DNA of 64,000 bases, taken from Flammula alnicola (Eukaryota > Basidiomycota > Agaricomycetes > Agaricales > Strophariaceae). The translations under genes and the position numbers were made by a program. The stretch spans positions 62,001 to 126,000 of the forward strand of contig JADNRV010000015.1 in assembly GCA_015499995.1 (NCBI GenBank), written 5' to 3'. Position 1 is the stretch's first letter. The number at the start of each line of letters is the position of its first letter. The notes beneath the pieces were generated by a model that ran no database searches, was not told the DNA's origin, and saw only the letters and a list, made by a program, of their open reading frames with translations. Positions 24,110 through 37,139 of the stretch are shown piece after piece.

Positions 24110-26027
24110 ATGGAAATATCACGCTCGTCGACGCCCGAAGCGCCACCCCAGGATCTATGGTCGTCTATCCTTGACTCTGTCTCTTCGTCGCGTTCAATAC
24201 CCTCCAAACAAATCCTCGTCTTAGGCCAACCTTCGTCTGGGAAATCAGCCATCGCATCAGCCCTTCTGCAAAAGCCCGTGTCAGACGAGCAAAAGGACGA
24301 CCAACGGACGGATTTCGCCATTGGTTACGACTTTGCAGACGTCCGAGACGAAGCAGATGAAGGTGAGTAACACATTACTTTCTATTCAACGTGTGCTGAC
24401 GAAAGATACAGATACGCTAGCGCGACTGTCAGTATATACCGTGCCTTCTTCTGCGGCTTCATATAGTGCCTTGTTACCCCACTTTCTGCCACCTCGCTCA
24501 TCACTCCTACAAACCCTTGTTGTGATTGTCCTCGATTGGACACGGCCCTGGACGTTTGTCGAGGAACTGGAAACATGGCTGACATGGATAGAAACCTGGT
24601 CGAAGGGAGATGGATCGCGAGAATTGGAAATTATACGCGAAGAGAGCCGCGAACGATGTAAGCCCAACACATTCCTGCTGCTTTCGCCGCGAAAAAGTCC
24701 AACTCATGGGATTCTTGTCGCAGTGCAAGCGCATCTACAACATTATACAGAACCATCTAGTGACCCTCTGCCTGCTACAAACGCTACACTCACGAGCACA
24801 GTGTTACCCCTGGGTCCTGGCACATTTACTCATAATTCTGCTGGCGTTCCTATTATTGTCGCGTGTACCAAAGCAGACTTGATTGACGACGGAAATGATA
24901 TGGTAGCTGGGACGTCAGGAATGGGTAGCATGGTCAAAGGCAAAGGAGGAGAATGGGAGGAGCGGACAGATGGGGTGATGCAAGTGCTTCGAACGATCTG
25001 TCTGAAATGTAAGTTTCCTTTCATCATTCTCCAATATATATATGCTGAAGGATAGGTCTATAAGATGGCGCTGCGTTATTCTATACCACACCTCTACCCG
25101 CGAACCTGCAAGTACTACGGCAGTACGCTTTGCATCTGCTGTTCATGCCTCCTGCCCCATCGCCTGGAATGGTTGTAGCGACGGAAGTCCAAGCACCTGT
25201 TCGCCATATTTTCCCATTTACACATAAATCCAACACATTGGATCGTGACCGCATCGTTGTGCCGGCTGGATGGGATAGTTGGGGTAAAATTGCCGTCCTC
25301 AGAGATGGATTTGACGCAAAAATGTGGGGAGAGGCTTGGGAACATGATTTAGATGCCGAAGAGGGTGAAGCCGGAGCAAAGAAGGCCTACGCCAATCTCG
25401 TCCCAGATCAAGGTTCAAAAGTAAGTTGGTTCAATCATTTCTATCCAGCCCTACAAAAACTGATATTTGTTGTCAAAGCCGGCACGGTTGCCTCCTTTCA
25501 ACAACCCAACCCCGGAGCAAGCATTCCTTGCGAAGAATTACGACGAAAATTCCAAGAAATCAGATAGAGATCCCCGAGGAGCCTTCCGAAATCCCCAGGA
25601 TTTTGCCGGCGCAGCTGCGGGCATCGTCGGTCCTTTGGGAAGCAGCAGCTTTAGTCTTCCGAACGTCGAACGCGCTTTGTCCGAGATGGAGACGGGCATG
25701 GGAGGCCCTGCCTCCACGAACCTGGGCGCTTCCGTCAGACTTGCCGGCCGCACCACCGCACCGTCAGGCCGACCTGCTGGCCTGTCGGCTCTGGGAACTT
25801 CTACTGCATCGCCAACGAGCATCTCGGGAGCCAGGTCGCCTATATCACCGGCAGGAAACGCGGGTGGTGCGTTGAGTCCTGAGGCGAATGGGCATGAGGT
25901 CTTGCAGAACTTTTTCAACAGGTTACTCAACCCCCAGGATAGGGCTGTGGCTGCTGCGAGTCGCGGTAGCCCATCGACTAGCCCGTCGAAGCCGAATGGA
26001 AATACCAACGAAACGGAGGAGAGTTGA
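24110..26027 (+). CDS. cytoplasmic dynein light intermediate chain
   Basis: DLIC links the dynein motor heavy chain to cargo adaptors. The start at 24110 gives MEISRSSTPEAPPQDLW. A Ras-like domain follows with the P-loop ILVLGQPSSGKSA. Later come TLVVIVLDWTRPWTFVEELE, then VPIIVACTKADLI (an NKxD-like TKAD guanine-binding motif) and ALFYTTPLPANLQVLRQYAL. RIVVPAGWDSWGKIAVLRDG is the strongly conserved DLIC signature. The C-terminal third is Ser/Pro/Gly rich and includes ALSPEANGHEVLQNFFNRLL, resembling the adaptor-binding helix. Introns lie at 24363-24411, 24658-24723, about 25009-25061 and about 25421-25478. The second has a length divisible by 3 and no stop, so retention would also stay in frame. 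Confidence 0.92.
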
Positions 26028-26251
26028 CGAGTATTATTTTTGTCGTTTTACGAGTACCAATCTACCTATTCTTGATACCTTTTTTTCCCTACTTGGCGAC
26101 AGCATCCATCGATAACACGGAACTGGAATATCCTTAAAGCCAAGTAAGTGCAATAATACGAAGATTGCAAGTATTTAGCCACTTTCAAGCTCGTCTTAAA
26201 AATGCCTGCTATCTCGACTCAGAGCTCAAGACGAGGGGTTGTTAGGGTAAA

Positions 26252-26903
26252 TCAGCGCTTTCCTGGGAAAACATGCTCCTTCACGATGCTTTGGCGCGCG
26301 CGGAATTGCACTTTTTTCATACTAGTGTCTATTTCAAAGCAAAGTCGACAATAACAAGGATTCTTTTTCATCCAAAAAATACCATTAGACCTTTCGTCGA
26401 TTATGGGAGGAAACATGGTTCTATACGGCAAATTTCGCTCACCGAACGAAGACTCGACACAAAGGAAGGTCCATAATATTTCCTTCGTCGTCAGGCCACA
26501 GGTAGCTTGCAGTGGCGATATTCCATCACTGCAGTGGGCGTAGAGCTTGGTCCTCCCAAGAGCGACTGATACACTACGGAAAAGATCGACGTCCGATATC
26601 AATTTGAATTGCGGCGTGTCGTTGCTATTATGTGGGATGATCACACCGTAGACACCCTTCTCGATGCCTAGGGTTATTTGAGTTGCGCCCGAGTCTGAAA
26701 ATGGGTTGGAGAGATGAGCTCTAGGCTTGTAAGTCTAACCCAATGTTAGTGGAAAATTTGTCGCGGGTACCTGCTAACCTGCCGAGCCTTGAGTACATCT
26801 CTCCATTCACATTTGTGTGAAGATCTCCACAAGGACTTCTGCAGGCAAATTCTCGAGAATTGAGTGTCGAAGAAGCTGTTGTGAGGCTTCGAATATCAAT
26901 CAA
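26252..26903 (-). pseudogene. F-box-like gene or remnant, frames disrupted
   Basis: A minus-strand stretch near 26800-26860 reads ILENLPAEVLVEIF and, after a change of frame, EWRDVLKARQ. Together these match the opening of an F-box (LPxEVLxxIF, then Wxxxxxxxx Arg/Gln before TCR). The join would require two missing bases in a TGTG context, so it is not the usual single-base slip. Downstream, after an intron-like gap, a 130-codon frame (26252-26644) reads PQFKLISDVDLFRSVSVALG and so on. I cannot place that frame in a family. F-box proteins recruit substrates to SCF ubiquitin ligases. Whether this copy works is doubtful. Confidence 0.4.
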
Positions 26904-27403
26904 TACTGGCTAATAGACAAGACAATCAGAATTGTATGGGGCTCGATAAATATTTCTCATGAAAGGCGCAGGTTGTAGCCGCTGTTGATGGCATCGAGAG
27001 GTCTGCTCAAGAGCAAGGATACGCCAATGTGGACCATGGTGGCATCGCAACATGAAAATGAGGCTGGAATCAGAGTCATTCGGAGTAGAACTCTCAGCCA
27101 TAGTTGCCGATATTGATGCACATAGCCAGCATTTCGATCGTGTCCAGATAAATGGGTCGCTAGCTTTGTCGTCTGCAAGTTGTCTATGGAGGATTAACGT
27201 TGGACTTGATTCACGGCCGCGGCGCACATTGCATTTCTCAGCCACAGTTGTGTTTGTGACTATTTGCAACAGTGTATCAGTGCGACAATGGCGGGCGCGC
27301 ATCGCATAACGACGTTCGCCGACTCTTCGAGCACGGCCTCCTCCACTGCCGCGTACTCTTCCTCTACATTATTTATTCAACCCCTGTATCTTTTAACTTC
27401 AAA
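26904..27403. other. interval without supported gene
   Basis: Open frames exist on both strands (for example 27052-27309 plus and 26910-27302 minus), but none shows a family signature or a convincing exon border. Confidence 0.4.
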
Positions 27404-28820
27404 ATGGGAAAGTGGTATGTCCTCATTTCCCCTATGCGCAACCCAGAACATCACTTAACAAGTGCCTCTCAACTTGCAGGACTCCGAACTATGTGGACGA
27501 CGTCTTGCACGCAAAAATATCCAACCTGGTGTACGCCATCATTCAGTTGCAAGTCCTCAGCTTGATTGCTCATTTCCAATTGTTCTCACAGGTCTGGATC
27601 CATTCGTCGAGCCGCAGTCGAGAAAGAACCCTCAATAACGTACGAAGACTTCGTCAACGAGTTGGATACGGGTGATTCCTTCACTACCTCGCTCGTTGAC
27701 ATCCTTGTCAAAGTGAGATCATCCTATTAGGGTATTTTGATTGCGCTAAGCGTGCTTGGGGCGAGTAGGAATTGGCCGACAGACGCACCCGCAACAATAC
27801 CATGATCGCAGACTCATCGCCGAGCGCACGATCCGGAGCTTGCGCCAGCTTGCTAGCAACTCCCGCAGCTTCCCCAGTCGCATCCCCGGACGCACTCACA
27901 CACGACGAGCCAATTTGACGGAATATTTCACGGCGTCGCCGAACGAAATGGAACTGGAAGAGGATGATGATGACTATGAAGTTACGATGGAGAACCCGAC
28001 GACAATCGAGGGTGCTCGAGTCAATTCGGACCTGTATGAGGCGTTTGCGACCTCTCCATGGCCCCCTTCTGCGGCGCGAAGGATCACAGCAAGTCCTCCT
28101 GCTTCAGACGAGTGGCCGCTCCCACCGCCCCTCCGTTCGCCGACATCAACGACTCGCCCATGGTCTGCACCAAGTGCTGCTGCATCCGCCTCAAATCTGA
28201 CTCGCCAAGCATCCATACGTCGTGCGGCGCGTTCGCGAATGGTCGATTTCCACGACTTCACCCATCGCCGAAGGTCGAATATACGAGACTCGCTCGCAGC
28301 GTCTCGGTCCGATGCCCCCGAGACCGTAACAGAGCCCAGAGAGGGTCTCGCATCGCAGACTGTCCGGCGTTTCTTCCCATTTCCCCGTACTCGCCGACAC
28401 GGGTCGACGACGAACCCGTGGTCTGAACTTTCAGATAATCCAAGTCCGGACTCTGATGAGCCTGGTCCTGTACACTACTATACCATCGACCCATCGCTGT
28501 CAACATGGTATGAACAAAATCCTGTGCCCGACCCCTTGCGGGCCTCCCCAGATGTCGAGAGTCGAGAAGAGACGGAGAATCTGCTAAGAGCGCCTAGGTT
28601 GCGCCGCGGTGGCATCCGTGCCCCCGAATCTATTCTCTCTCGACACGCATCTCCTGTCACTATCAACACACCTCCTACCACTCTCGAAACTACCACGAAC
28701 ACCGACCCCACCACCCCTGCGCCACCCGCTCGTGACGACGACAGTAATCCCGCCCCAGCGAGCGAAGAGCCTGTCGGATATCCTACTCCTGGATCGACGG
28801 AAAACGAACACATCGCCTAG
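27404..28820 (+). CDS. unrecognised Ser/Thr/Pro/Arg-rich protein, 5' structure uncertain
   Basis: The secure part is a long open frame from about 27770 to the stop at 28820. It has an acidic patch (MELEEDDDDYEVTMENPTTI), many Arg-rich Ser/Thr stretches (RRSNIRDSLAASRSD) and a Pro/Thr-rich tail. Upstream, a short exon MGKW (27404-27414) joins through an intron to TPNYVDDVLHAKISNLVYAI. Another exon reads ITYEDFVNELDTGDSFTTSL followed by VDILVK. These exons do not join in one frame with the long ORF. A single -1 slip between 27769 and 27870 would fix the last junction. I recognise no domain. Confidence 0.6.
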
Positions 28821-29168
28821 ATCTCATCTTTGTACATGTTGTAATCTTTGGACTCTTCTTGGGTTTCTTACCAACTAAAAGCTTTTCTGTACAACTATAA
28901 CAACATTTATACCAGTCGATTTGGGAATGTTTGCTTTGTTTTTGATGTTCTGAGTACATAGTAATCCATATGCCAATGAGGATTTCTGTTTTTCAGTCCT
29001 ATCTCAGTGTCGAAACCAGATGCTCTCATAAGATATTAACCTACGCCAACTTGAGCTGGGTTCGAGTCTAGTCCCATCGGGCTAAGAAGGGACTGCCAAG
29101 ACTATTCTGGAATATAAATGAAAGTGTTCCACAGCCACCGAGTACTGAAAGTATTGCTATCCCCCACA
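28821..29168. other. intergenic
   Basis: 3' UTR of the unknown gene and promoter of TLS1. No feature is supported. Confidence 0.5.
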
Positions 29169-30384
29169 ATGACTTCTATCCCAGCTATCAAGAAACGCAC
29201 GCGTCATCAGGCTCGAGTTCGAGAGATATCCATAGAAAGAGATGAAGATGCAGCCCAGCCTGAACAGGAAGAGGGATCAGTTCTTCCGTGCGTATTATTC
29301 CTTACTTTACCTGAAGTGCAAAACTTAATTAACGAGTTTGTTAGACTTGCGGACCTCCTCGAACTGCGAAAGCTGAGAAAGGCTCGTGGAGGAATTGACG
29401 TTGCGAAGCTGAATAAAGGAGATCTTAAGAAGAAGAAAAAGAGGCCTCGTGAGGAAGGAGAGCAGGGCGGGTTGAAGAAAGGTGTTCCCGACGATGAGGA
29501 GTGAGTTCTGCCCTCCATGTTCCGCAGAGTTGCTTTATTCACCTTACCTTGTCCACTTAGAGATGAAGAAGAGAAAGAGGCGAGGACACGAAGAGTCATC
29601 CGTTCGAATAACTTCACTCAACAAACGAATGCTCTGGACGTTGACAAGCACATGTTCGTGATTTCTTACCTGAGCCCCAGTATTCATGACACTGAATTCA
29701 TGCTACTTTCAGGATGGCGTACATCGAGGAAAATCTCAAGGTCCGCAGTAGACCGCGGGATGACTCCGACGAGGAAGACAATGCCCCATGGATCCGCAAG
29801 AGGCGCTGTATAATATCGCAGACAGGTGGAAGGTGGAGAAGCAGAAGCCGACGACGGACGTTGGGAGCGTGACGAACAGTTTAACAATGCTTACCGCAAT
29901 CCCGGAAGTCGACCTGGAATGGAGTACGTACATTCACTTTCAGTCATGTCCTTCGCCTTGAGTGACCTTCGATCTGCACCTCCAGTAATCGGCTAAAGAA
30001 TATCGAAGACACCGAAAAAGCAAAGCGAGTAGTCGCAGAAGAACGACATGAACGGAAAAAGACGAGTAACGACGAAGAGCATCTGGTTGCGTCTCGCTGT
30101 GAGTAGGATTCACATTCATGTCAATTTGTCTCTTACTCTTTCTGGTGCAGTTTACCGGCCGAATCTGAGAGCAAAATCAGATGCTGATATTCTAAGGGAT
30201 GCAAAACTGGAAGCCATGGGTATGCCACCCCAGGATGATTCTCCTCGGAAATCCACCCACGAGAGGACCCAGATGGCTACAGACGAAATGGTACACCCTT
30301 GTCTCAATACTCAAATAGTGGCGTCGATACTCACGAAACATCGGACAGGTCATGGAACGCTTCAAGAAGAGAATGCGAAAATGA
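29169..30384 (+). CDS. TLS1: Tls1/C9orf78 (HCA59) family splicing-associated protein, one -1 slip
   Basis: Family members bind the spliceosomal helicase Brr2 and affect splicing of particular introns, in fission yeast those of telomere genes. The start at 29169 gives MTSIPAIKKRTRHQARVREI. The signature LADLLELRKLRKARGGIDVA then KLNKGDLKKKKKR follows the first intron. Later exons hold RSNNFTQQTNALDVDKHM, MAYIEENLKVRSRPRDDSDE, KQKPTTDVGSVTNSLTMLTA and IPEVDLGM. Next are NIEDTEKAKRVVAEERHERK and YRPNLRAKSDADILRDAKLE. The end is VMERFKKRMRK, stop 30382-30384. At 29790-29791 a GG that should be GGG breaks APWDPQEALYNIADRW. About seven short introns are present. Confidence 0.88.
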
Positions 30385-30466
30385 TTCCCATATATTCCCC
30401 AGGACAGTGTACAAGTATCTTTAATATATCCATTAACCTCTATTCTTAGGTCAAAGGAGACACGGT

Positions 30467-33070
30467 TTAATTCTGTACGACCAGCTCCTTGAGTTTGCCA
30501 AAGTTCGGGGTCCCGAGACCAGTAACTTCGGAAAATACTGTCAGCGGGTGGTATTCAGTGGGAATGACATGACTTTCTCTTACCTGGATCCCAGCCTTTT
30601 GTCGCCTGTGAGAGAGTTCATGTCAACATCGACAGAGGAGACACAAGGGTCATGCCACTCACATTGAATCCTGGAGTGCCACAGCCTGCGTTATTTCCGC
30701 TGGTGATGTCATTCAGGCCCTCAAAGCCCTTGGAATACAAGAATGGGTTAAGGAATCCCAAGGGTGGGAGGTGGGCCTTCAAGCGGACATCGTTCAGCAA
30801 GGCAACGAATCCGGCAAAAGTGGGCGAGGCAGCAGAAGTTCCGCCAATGAGGAAAGCTCCGCCCCCGATGAAGACCTTGAATAAATCTGCCTGCGCTGAA
30901 ACATCTGGGATGCCCTAAAGAATAATAACGTCAGTGGGATTCGAGGAGAAAGTGGAACGTTCTGACTCGTCCGTTGCTGTTGGACGAAACGCAGGACGTC
31001 AGTGCCTCAATCGGGAAAAAATTGTTGAAGATCTACGAACGGATTGAAGAGACCTGCATAGGTGCCTTTGGGAAGAGTGTTCAAGAAGTCTTTGACACTA
31101 TCATCCTGGTACGATGGCCGGGAAAACTAAACGGTCAGTGTAAGAGGTTAGTTGAAAACATTTTTCTAGAGGTGATGACCGACGTAGTTGCTGAATCCTC
31201 CTCCAGAGAAGAACGTAGCGACGGCAACTTCAGGGATATGCGATGTGCCTCCCACAGAGGTAATACTGGCAAGAATCGAATGAGCTAAGCAAGAGGCAAT
31301 GATTTAGCCAGGAAATCATTTACAATGGGCATCTGTGCAGATGATGTATCAGTCCTGCTCGTGGAGGTAAGTAAGAATTTTTACGCACGATGCAGGGAAG
31401 GCTGGGATGAACTTTGTTAGGTTGCGGCCGTCATTGGTAATGCACGTTTGTGTTGCGGGGTCTGGATTACCATCGCCGACACCAAAGTCTCCAGAGGAGA
31501 ACGTCAAGGAAACGCCACGAGCACCTGGAGGATTTAATGATAGGTATGAGCGAGGTGGTGTTTTGAAAGAAATCTCACCGAGTTGGGCGAAACCCGCGCA
31601 TGCGCGCTGGGCAAAGCTAAGTGGGACTATATACCGGTCAGATATTGCCCTCAAAGTGACCGTGAAGTCTAGACATGCCTGTTTGCTCATCGTCTCCGTA
31701 ACTGGTCGAAATGGTCAACGGTGGGCTGGGATCGGAGAGAATGAAGTCGAGCCAAGTTGTGTAAGGCCTGGAAAGTGTGTCAACTTGATCCATACCACAA
31801 ATAAGGTGAAATTTTGCGCGCTTACTCATTGGTATCTGTCGGAGTATCGTCATCCGGCGTGAATGGGGGACTACCAGCTGTGGAGAAGAATGTGGGCTTC
31901 ACTTTTGGTCAGATAAATTGATAACGATAAGCGCCCAACATTCCACCGAAATTGGATGAGAGAGTCCAAAAGCAAATTGGACATCAAGGTCGGCTTCGTC
32001 CCCGGCTGCAGCAAGACTCTGGTTGTTTTGGCCACCTGCGTGATACATGAACAAGACGTACGCGTGCACCAAATATAGAGAAGGTACTCACCCGCTACGG
32101 AGATGAACTTGAATGAGGAATTCAAGGCGTCTGGTCGCTCATCGGCGAAGAATGATTGAAGGTCTTGTAGGTTCGCAAATTGTCCCTAGAAGTAACTGAG
32201 TTTCACAATCGACATGAAAAAGGGAAAGACATGTTTACCAAATAGCCAGTAATACCAATGGAATTGCCTTTTGCAGAGGGGGTAAATCCGACGGCGTTGT
32301 AGAGTTGTTGCAAGCAGGTAATGGTGATGATTGAATTGCAACTCGGGTCGACAGTGATGCCAGAAGCAGCATTAATGGGCGATTCTCCTTTGGAGGCTTG
32401 GATGAGAGAGTCCGGGATAGGCGTAGCTTTAAAAATGTTGGACTTGTCTGGCTTGAATCTTCCGAACATGGTGGTAGGCTGAATGAGTTCGACGTGGTCG
32501 TGAAGATTGGTGGGGAGACTGTAGGTTGTGGTTCGGACGAGATAGTCGCCGCTCTCGGTGTGCTTCCAGACGTGGTATTTCTATGAAAGGTAAGAAGATA
32601 AATATTACTGAAACAATGTACAGAAGGAACGGGCAAACCGTGTCGAGCATCTTCTCAGCCAAGCTCACTGGGACCTTGAGCGTAACCCAATCCTTAGCAG
32701 CTGACCGAACGAGATCGTCGTCCGTAAACCCGAAGGAGGAAAGCCATTCATTGACAGAATCAAGGCTCTCCGGATGGGGGGCAACGAGTTCCTCGACCTC
32801 TTCTTTGGATAGGTGCTGACCATAGCGCTCGTGGTCAGGGTCGCTGACCTCATAAAGATGCCTTTCCAACTCGCTAAAGTTTGGCTGAGGGAGTGCAATT
32901 TTGAGCACGATTTTATGGTCCGGTGCTGGCTGGCTGTGCTTGACCCATCCTCGCGGGGGCGAGATTTCTTCTTTCACCTTGTACGCGCAATCCTTGGTGG
33001 GGATGGCTCCCACCGTTGAGGCTCCAAAGAAGAATGAAGCTACGAAGACGACTTGAAGAAGAGAACGCAT
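30467..33070 (-). CDS. sedolisin-type tripeptidyl peptidase (S53), array copy 1
   Basis: S53 peptidases are secreted acid enzymes that remove tripeptides from protein N-termini. The signal peptide [19 protein letters not shown] leads a prodomain with [60 protein letters not shown] and [16 protein letters not shown]. The catalytic domain has [13 protein letters not shown], the Glu and Asp of the triad (about 31980-32000). [10 protein letters not shown] and [13 protein letters not shown] follow. [19 protein letters not shown] carries the nucleophile Ser (about 30822-30845). It ends [20 protein letters not shown] before stop 30467. About ten introns interrupt it. I noticed no slip. It is very close to copy 2. 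Confidence 0.93.
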
Positions 33071-33134
33071 TCTTGTTGACCACTGTACGCTCGCGTAGAG
33101 CTAGTGTGCCGCAGACTTAGATTCTTATTCGTGA

Positions 33135-33142
33135 CCTTTATA
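33135..33142 (-). promoter_or_regulatory. TATA box of sedolisin copy 1
   Basis: TATAAAGG on the minus strand lies about 65 nt before the start codon, within a CGACTATAAAGGTCACGAAT segment that is repeated before copy 2 at the same spacing. Confidence 0.6.
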
Positions 33143-34537
33143 GTCGTGGGCTGTGCCCTATCGCCGTCATTATTCGCCCTTTTTCACATAGCATGCTCAT
33201 CTTCGCATGGGGTCATTCTGTCAATTCGGATATCCGGCAGGTTATGGTAGAGAGGAAGGCATCTCACGAGTGGCCTTCTACATATCTATTTATAGCACTG
33301 CTATGTTAATTTTAGCGACGGAGACTGATCAGAAAAACTCTTGCCACTTGTATCCTCTAACGTCGCCATCCTATAGCTCTTTTTCCTGTACAACTGAATT
33401 AATCCAGATTAATCCCCCCAGTAAAGTCGAGATTTAAGGCTAATAAAGTCGTCCGGTGGCCAGGCGGTTTCTAATATTGATGTTGGAGCACATGGGAACA
33501 TGGATAGTCATCGGATAGAACTTCAAATGGAACAAGGACGGGCTTGATGAACTGATGGCGGCGCGTCGTAAATCGTTCAAGGAAGCTCGCATGGGAAAGA
33601 TTGATGCCGGAATGATGTCCCCTACCTTGCGATGGGTGGGCGAATAATGTTGCAAGTCTGTATTTGGTTCATCTCCGAGTCTCGGAGTCATTCTCCATGC
33701 GGTCCTGATGACCTTTGCCAACATGGTAAAGCAGCCGTGCTTCCCGCCCCATGGCTCTCTAGACTCTCTTACTTACAAAACCAAGCTCTAAAACCCCATT
33801 TTGTGGTTTCCACTATTTATTCCACATTGCTTGCAAAGTGCTCGACGATTTACGGAACTCATGAAACGAAGGCGGCGGCGCCCAATATTAATGCTATAGC
33901 GTGAGGACATTTTGAAAGAAACGCGCAAGAAAATGCCCAGAAATCGATCTCTCAACGGGGCTATAAAAAAATTCATTAGTTGAGCACAAATTCCCAAAGT
34001 TGGAATGTGGCGCAACTGACAGGAATCCCGAACTGTCGTACCGCTGTGCATGTGACGGCGTTGATAGTGATGGTTGTTACATACGGAGAGTGTCGTCATA
34101 CGGAGGTCGTAGTGTAAACGATGTCAGTTCAAACATTAAGAGCACGTGGTTGAGGTGAGCAAAGTGAGCTAAAGTTGGAACATGCGCAGCGCTGCCAACA
34201 GAGGATATCACACAGGCCCACAATAAGCACATGTAATCTGTGAATATAGGTACGAGCCTGCGTTCCACAAATATAACCCATACCACCGGTATTGTCGGAA
34301 CGAGTCTGGTGATACTACGGCCCGTCATTCTTAGTTATTCTTGGGTGACAAGATTGACGTCCCCGTCTCTCCATCTTCTTACGAGAACATGACAGACATT
34401 CCTCGAGTACTGTTTGATGATCATGGAGCCCAGAACAGCAGGTGTCAAGAAGATCCCCATACCTGTTATACACATGATCCAGAAGGAGCTGTAATGTATG
34501 CATTCAATTGCCAGCTATTCTTATTCAGGGAACACTA
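33143..34537. other. interval between sedolisin copies 1 and 2, unresolved minus-strand ORF fragments
   Basis: The first 250 bp resembles the region upstream of copy 2 and is part of the duplicated promoter. Beyond it, minus-strand frames with hydrophobic runs occur, for example FWIMCITGMGIFLTPAVLGS (about 34420-34480) and YMCLLWACVISSVGSAA (about 34190-34240). They could be remnants of a multi-pass membrane protein, but I could not connect them into a gene or name a family. Confidence 0.35.
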
Positions 34538-37139
34538 TTAAACAGTTAAAACGATCTCCTTGAGTTTGCCAAAGTTCGGGGTTCCGAGACCAGTGACTTA
34601 GGAACGTACTGTAAGCGAACGATGTCCAGTGGGAATGTTATGACTTTCTCTTACCTGGATCCCAGCCCTTGGATGCCTGTGAGAGAGTTCATGTCAGCTT
34701 CAGACTGCTTCGGAGGGAACAAGATGATGTGCCCACATTGAACCCTGGAGTGCCGCATCCTGCATTATTTCCTATGGTAATATCGTTCAGGCCCTCAAAG
34801 CCCTTCGAATATAAGAAGGGATTAAGGAATCCCAAGGATGGCTGGCCAGCTTCAAGCGGACGTCGTTCAGCAAGGCCACGAATCCAGTAAAAGCAGGCGA
34901 GGAAGCAGAAGTTCCGCCAATAAGGAAGGCTTGGCCGCCAATGAACACTTTGAACAGATCAGATTGTGCGGCAACATCTGGGATAGCCTAAACAACAATA
35001 TCAGTCGATATTCGACAGAAACGCGGAAGATTCTCACCCGTCCATTGCTATTAGATGCAATTGAATTCGTCAGATTCTCAGTAATAAATAAGATTTAGAA
35101 GTCTACGAACGGATTAAAGAGACCTGCATAGGTTCCTTTCGGAAGAGTGTCCAAGTAGGCGGGGACGTCCTTATCCTGATATGACGGGCGGGCAAACTAA
35201 ACCAAAGCCAAGTTAGCTTCAAAACGTTCTCTCGAAGGCGATGACATACGAAGTTGCTGAATCCTCCTCCAGAGAAGAACCGAGAGACGGCGACTTCAGG
35301 ATGTGTGTGGTCCTCCCACAGCAGTAACACTGGTAAGTATCCAAATGGAGTGAGTAAATGGTATAAATGGTAATTCTCTGCACAGGAAATATTTACAATG
35401 GGCATCTGCATAGAAGGCATGCTAAATTTTAGCTGTGGTGTTTAGTTGAAATTATACATACGAAGCTGGGAAGCCTGGGATAAACTTCGTTTGGTTGCGC
35501 CCGTCGTTTGTGAAACACTGTTGGGTCGCCGGGTCGGGTCACCGTCACCGACACCACCATCTCCAGAGGAAAACATCAAGGAAACACCGCGAGCACCTTG
35601 AAGTAACCATAAGCACAGGAGAGATTGAGTTTTCTGAAGAAATCCCACCTAGTTGAGCGAATCCTGCGCATACGCGCTGGGCAAAGCTAAATGGGACTAA
35701 ATACTGGTCAGAGATAGTGCTCAAGGAAACTGATAAATGCTCGCAATATACCTGTTTGTTCGTCATCTCCGTAACTGGTCGATATGGCCAAAGGAGGGCT
35801 GGGATGAGAGAGGATGAAGTCAAGCCAATTAGTGTACGGTCTAGAAAATATGTTAACTCCTGTAACTGAAAGATAACAAAACCTCTAAGTGTTTACTCGT
35901 TAGTATCTTCTGGGGTGCCGATATCTGGAATAAATGGCGGCATTCCAGCTGTGGAGAAGAATGTTGGCTTAAGCATCTGGTCAGGCAAGTATGGCAGAAA
36001 CAAAGTTGCGAGGCATCACCGAAATTGGATGAGAGAGTCCAAAGGCAAATTGGACGTCAAGGTTGGCTTCATCGCCAGCTTCAGCAAGACTCTGGTTGTT
36101 CAAACCACCTGGACATGCGTGAGCAAGGCAGGTATGCGCTGGAAGTAGAAAACTATATTCACCAGCCACCGACACAAATTTGAATGAGGAATTCAATGCA
36201 TCGGGTCGTTGATCTGCGAAGAAAGACTGAAGATCTTGCTGGTTTGCGAATTGTTCCTAGAAGTAATATGAGTTTCTTGATCGATACAACAAGAGATAAA
36301 TTTCCAGTTACCAAGTAGCCAGTAATACCGACGGAATTGCCTTTGGCAGATGGTGTAAATCCAACAGCGTTGTAGAGCTGCTGCAAGCAGGTAATGGTGA
36401 TGATTGAATTGCAGCTCGGGTCGACAGTGACGCCAGAAGCAGCATTGACGGGAGATCCTCCTTTGGTGGCTTGAATAAGAGAATCCGGGATAGGCGTAGC
36501 TGAGAAGATGTCGGATTTTTCTGGCTTGAATCTACCGAACATGGTCGTTGGCTGAACGAGTTCGACGTGGTCGTGAAGGTTGGTAGGGAGACTGTAGCTT
36601 GTAGTCCGTACGAGATAATCGCCGCTCTCAGTGTGCTTCCAGACGTGGTATTTCTGTGAAAGGTAAGAGGATTGATATTGCTGAATTAACAGAAGAAATG
36701 GACAAACCGTGTCGAGCATCTTCTCAGCCATGCTTACTGGGACCTTGAGCGTAACCCAATCCTTAGCAGGTGAGCGAACGAGATCGCCGTCCATAAACCC
36801 GAAGGAGGAAAGCCATTCGTTGACGGAATCAAGGCTCTCAGGATGAGGGGCAACGAGCTCCTCGACCTCTTCTTTGGACAAGTGCTGACCATAGCGCTCG
36901 TGGTCAGGGTCGCTGACCTCATAAAGATGCCTTTCCAACTCGCTAAAGTTTGGCTGAGGAAGGGCAATTTTGAGCACAATTTTGTGGTCAGGCGCCGGTT
37001 GGCTGTGCTTGACCCATCCTCGTGGAGGCGAGATTTCTTCCTTCACCCTGTATGCGCAATCCTTGGTGGGGATGGCTCCTACAGTCGAGGCTCCGAAGAG
37101 GAAAGAAGCGAGAAAGACGACTTGCAAAAGAGAACGCAT
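34538..37139 (-). CDS. sedolisin-type tripeptidyl peptidase (S53), array copy 2, one -1 slip
   Basis: Start [19 protein letters not shown] at 37139 matches copy 1. The upstream in-frame ATG at 37151 is not conserved there, so I reject it. Prodomain and catalytic blocks follow copy 1 almost codon for codon: [40 protein letters not shown] and [33 protein letters not shown] keeps the Glu and Asp of the triad. [14 protein letters not shown] and [12 protein letters not shown] (Ser nucleophile, about 34895-34918) follow. The end is [19 protein letters not shown], stop 34538-34540. Near 35535 the frame slips by -1 inside GDGDPxPATQQCxTNDGRN, as if GG had become G. It is a recent tandem duplicate of copy 1. 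Confidence 0.9.

Noticed and set aside
29040..29090. GGGTTCGAGTCTAG resembling a tRNA B box
   Set aside because: The flanking bases do not pair as a T-arm, and no matching A box or acceptor stem lies upstream.
34590..34610. Apparent TAA stop near the end of sedolisin copy 2
   Set aside because: Comparison with copy 1 shows it lies inside the last intron. The exon begins after the AAG acceptor and keeps [10 protein letters not shown] in frame.
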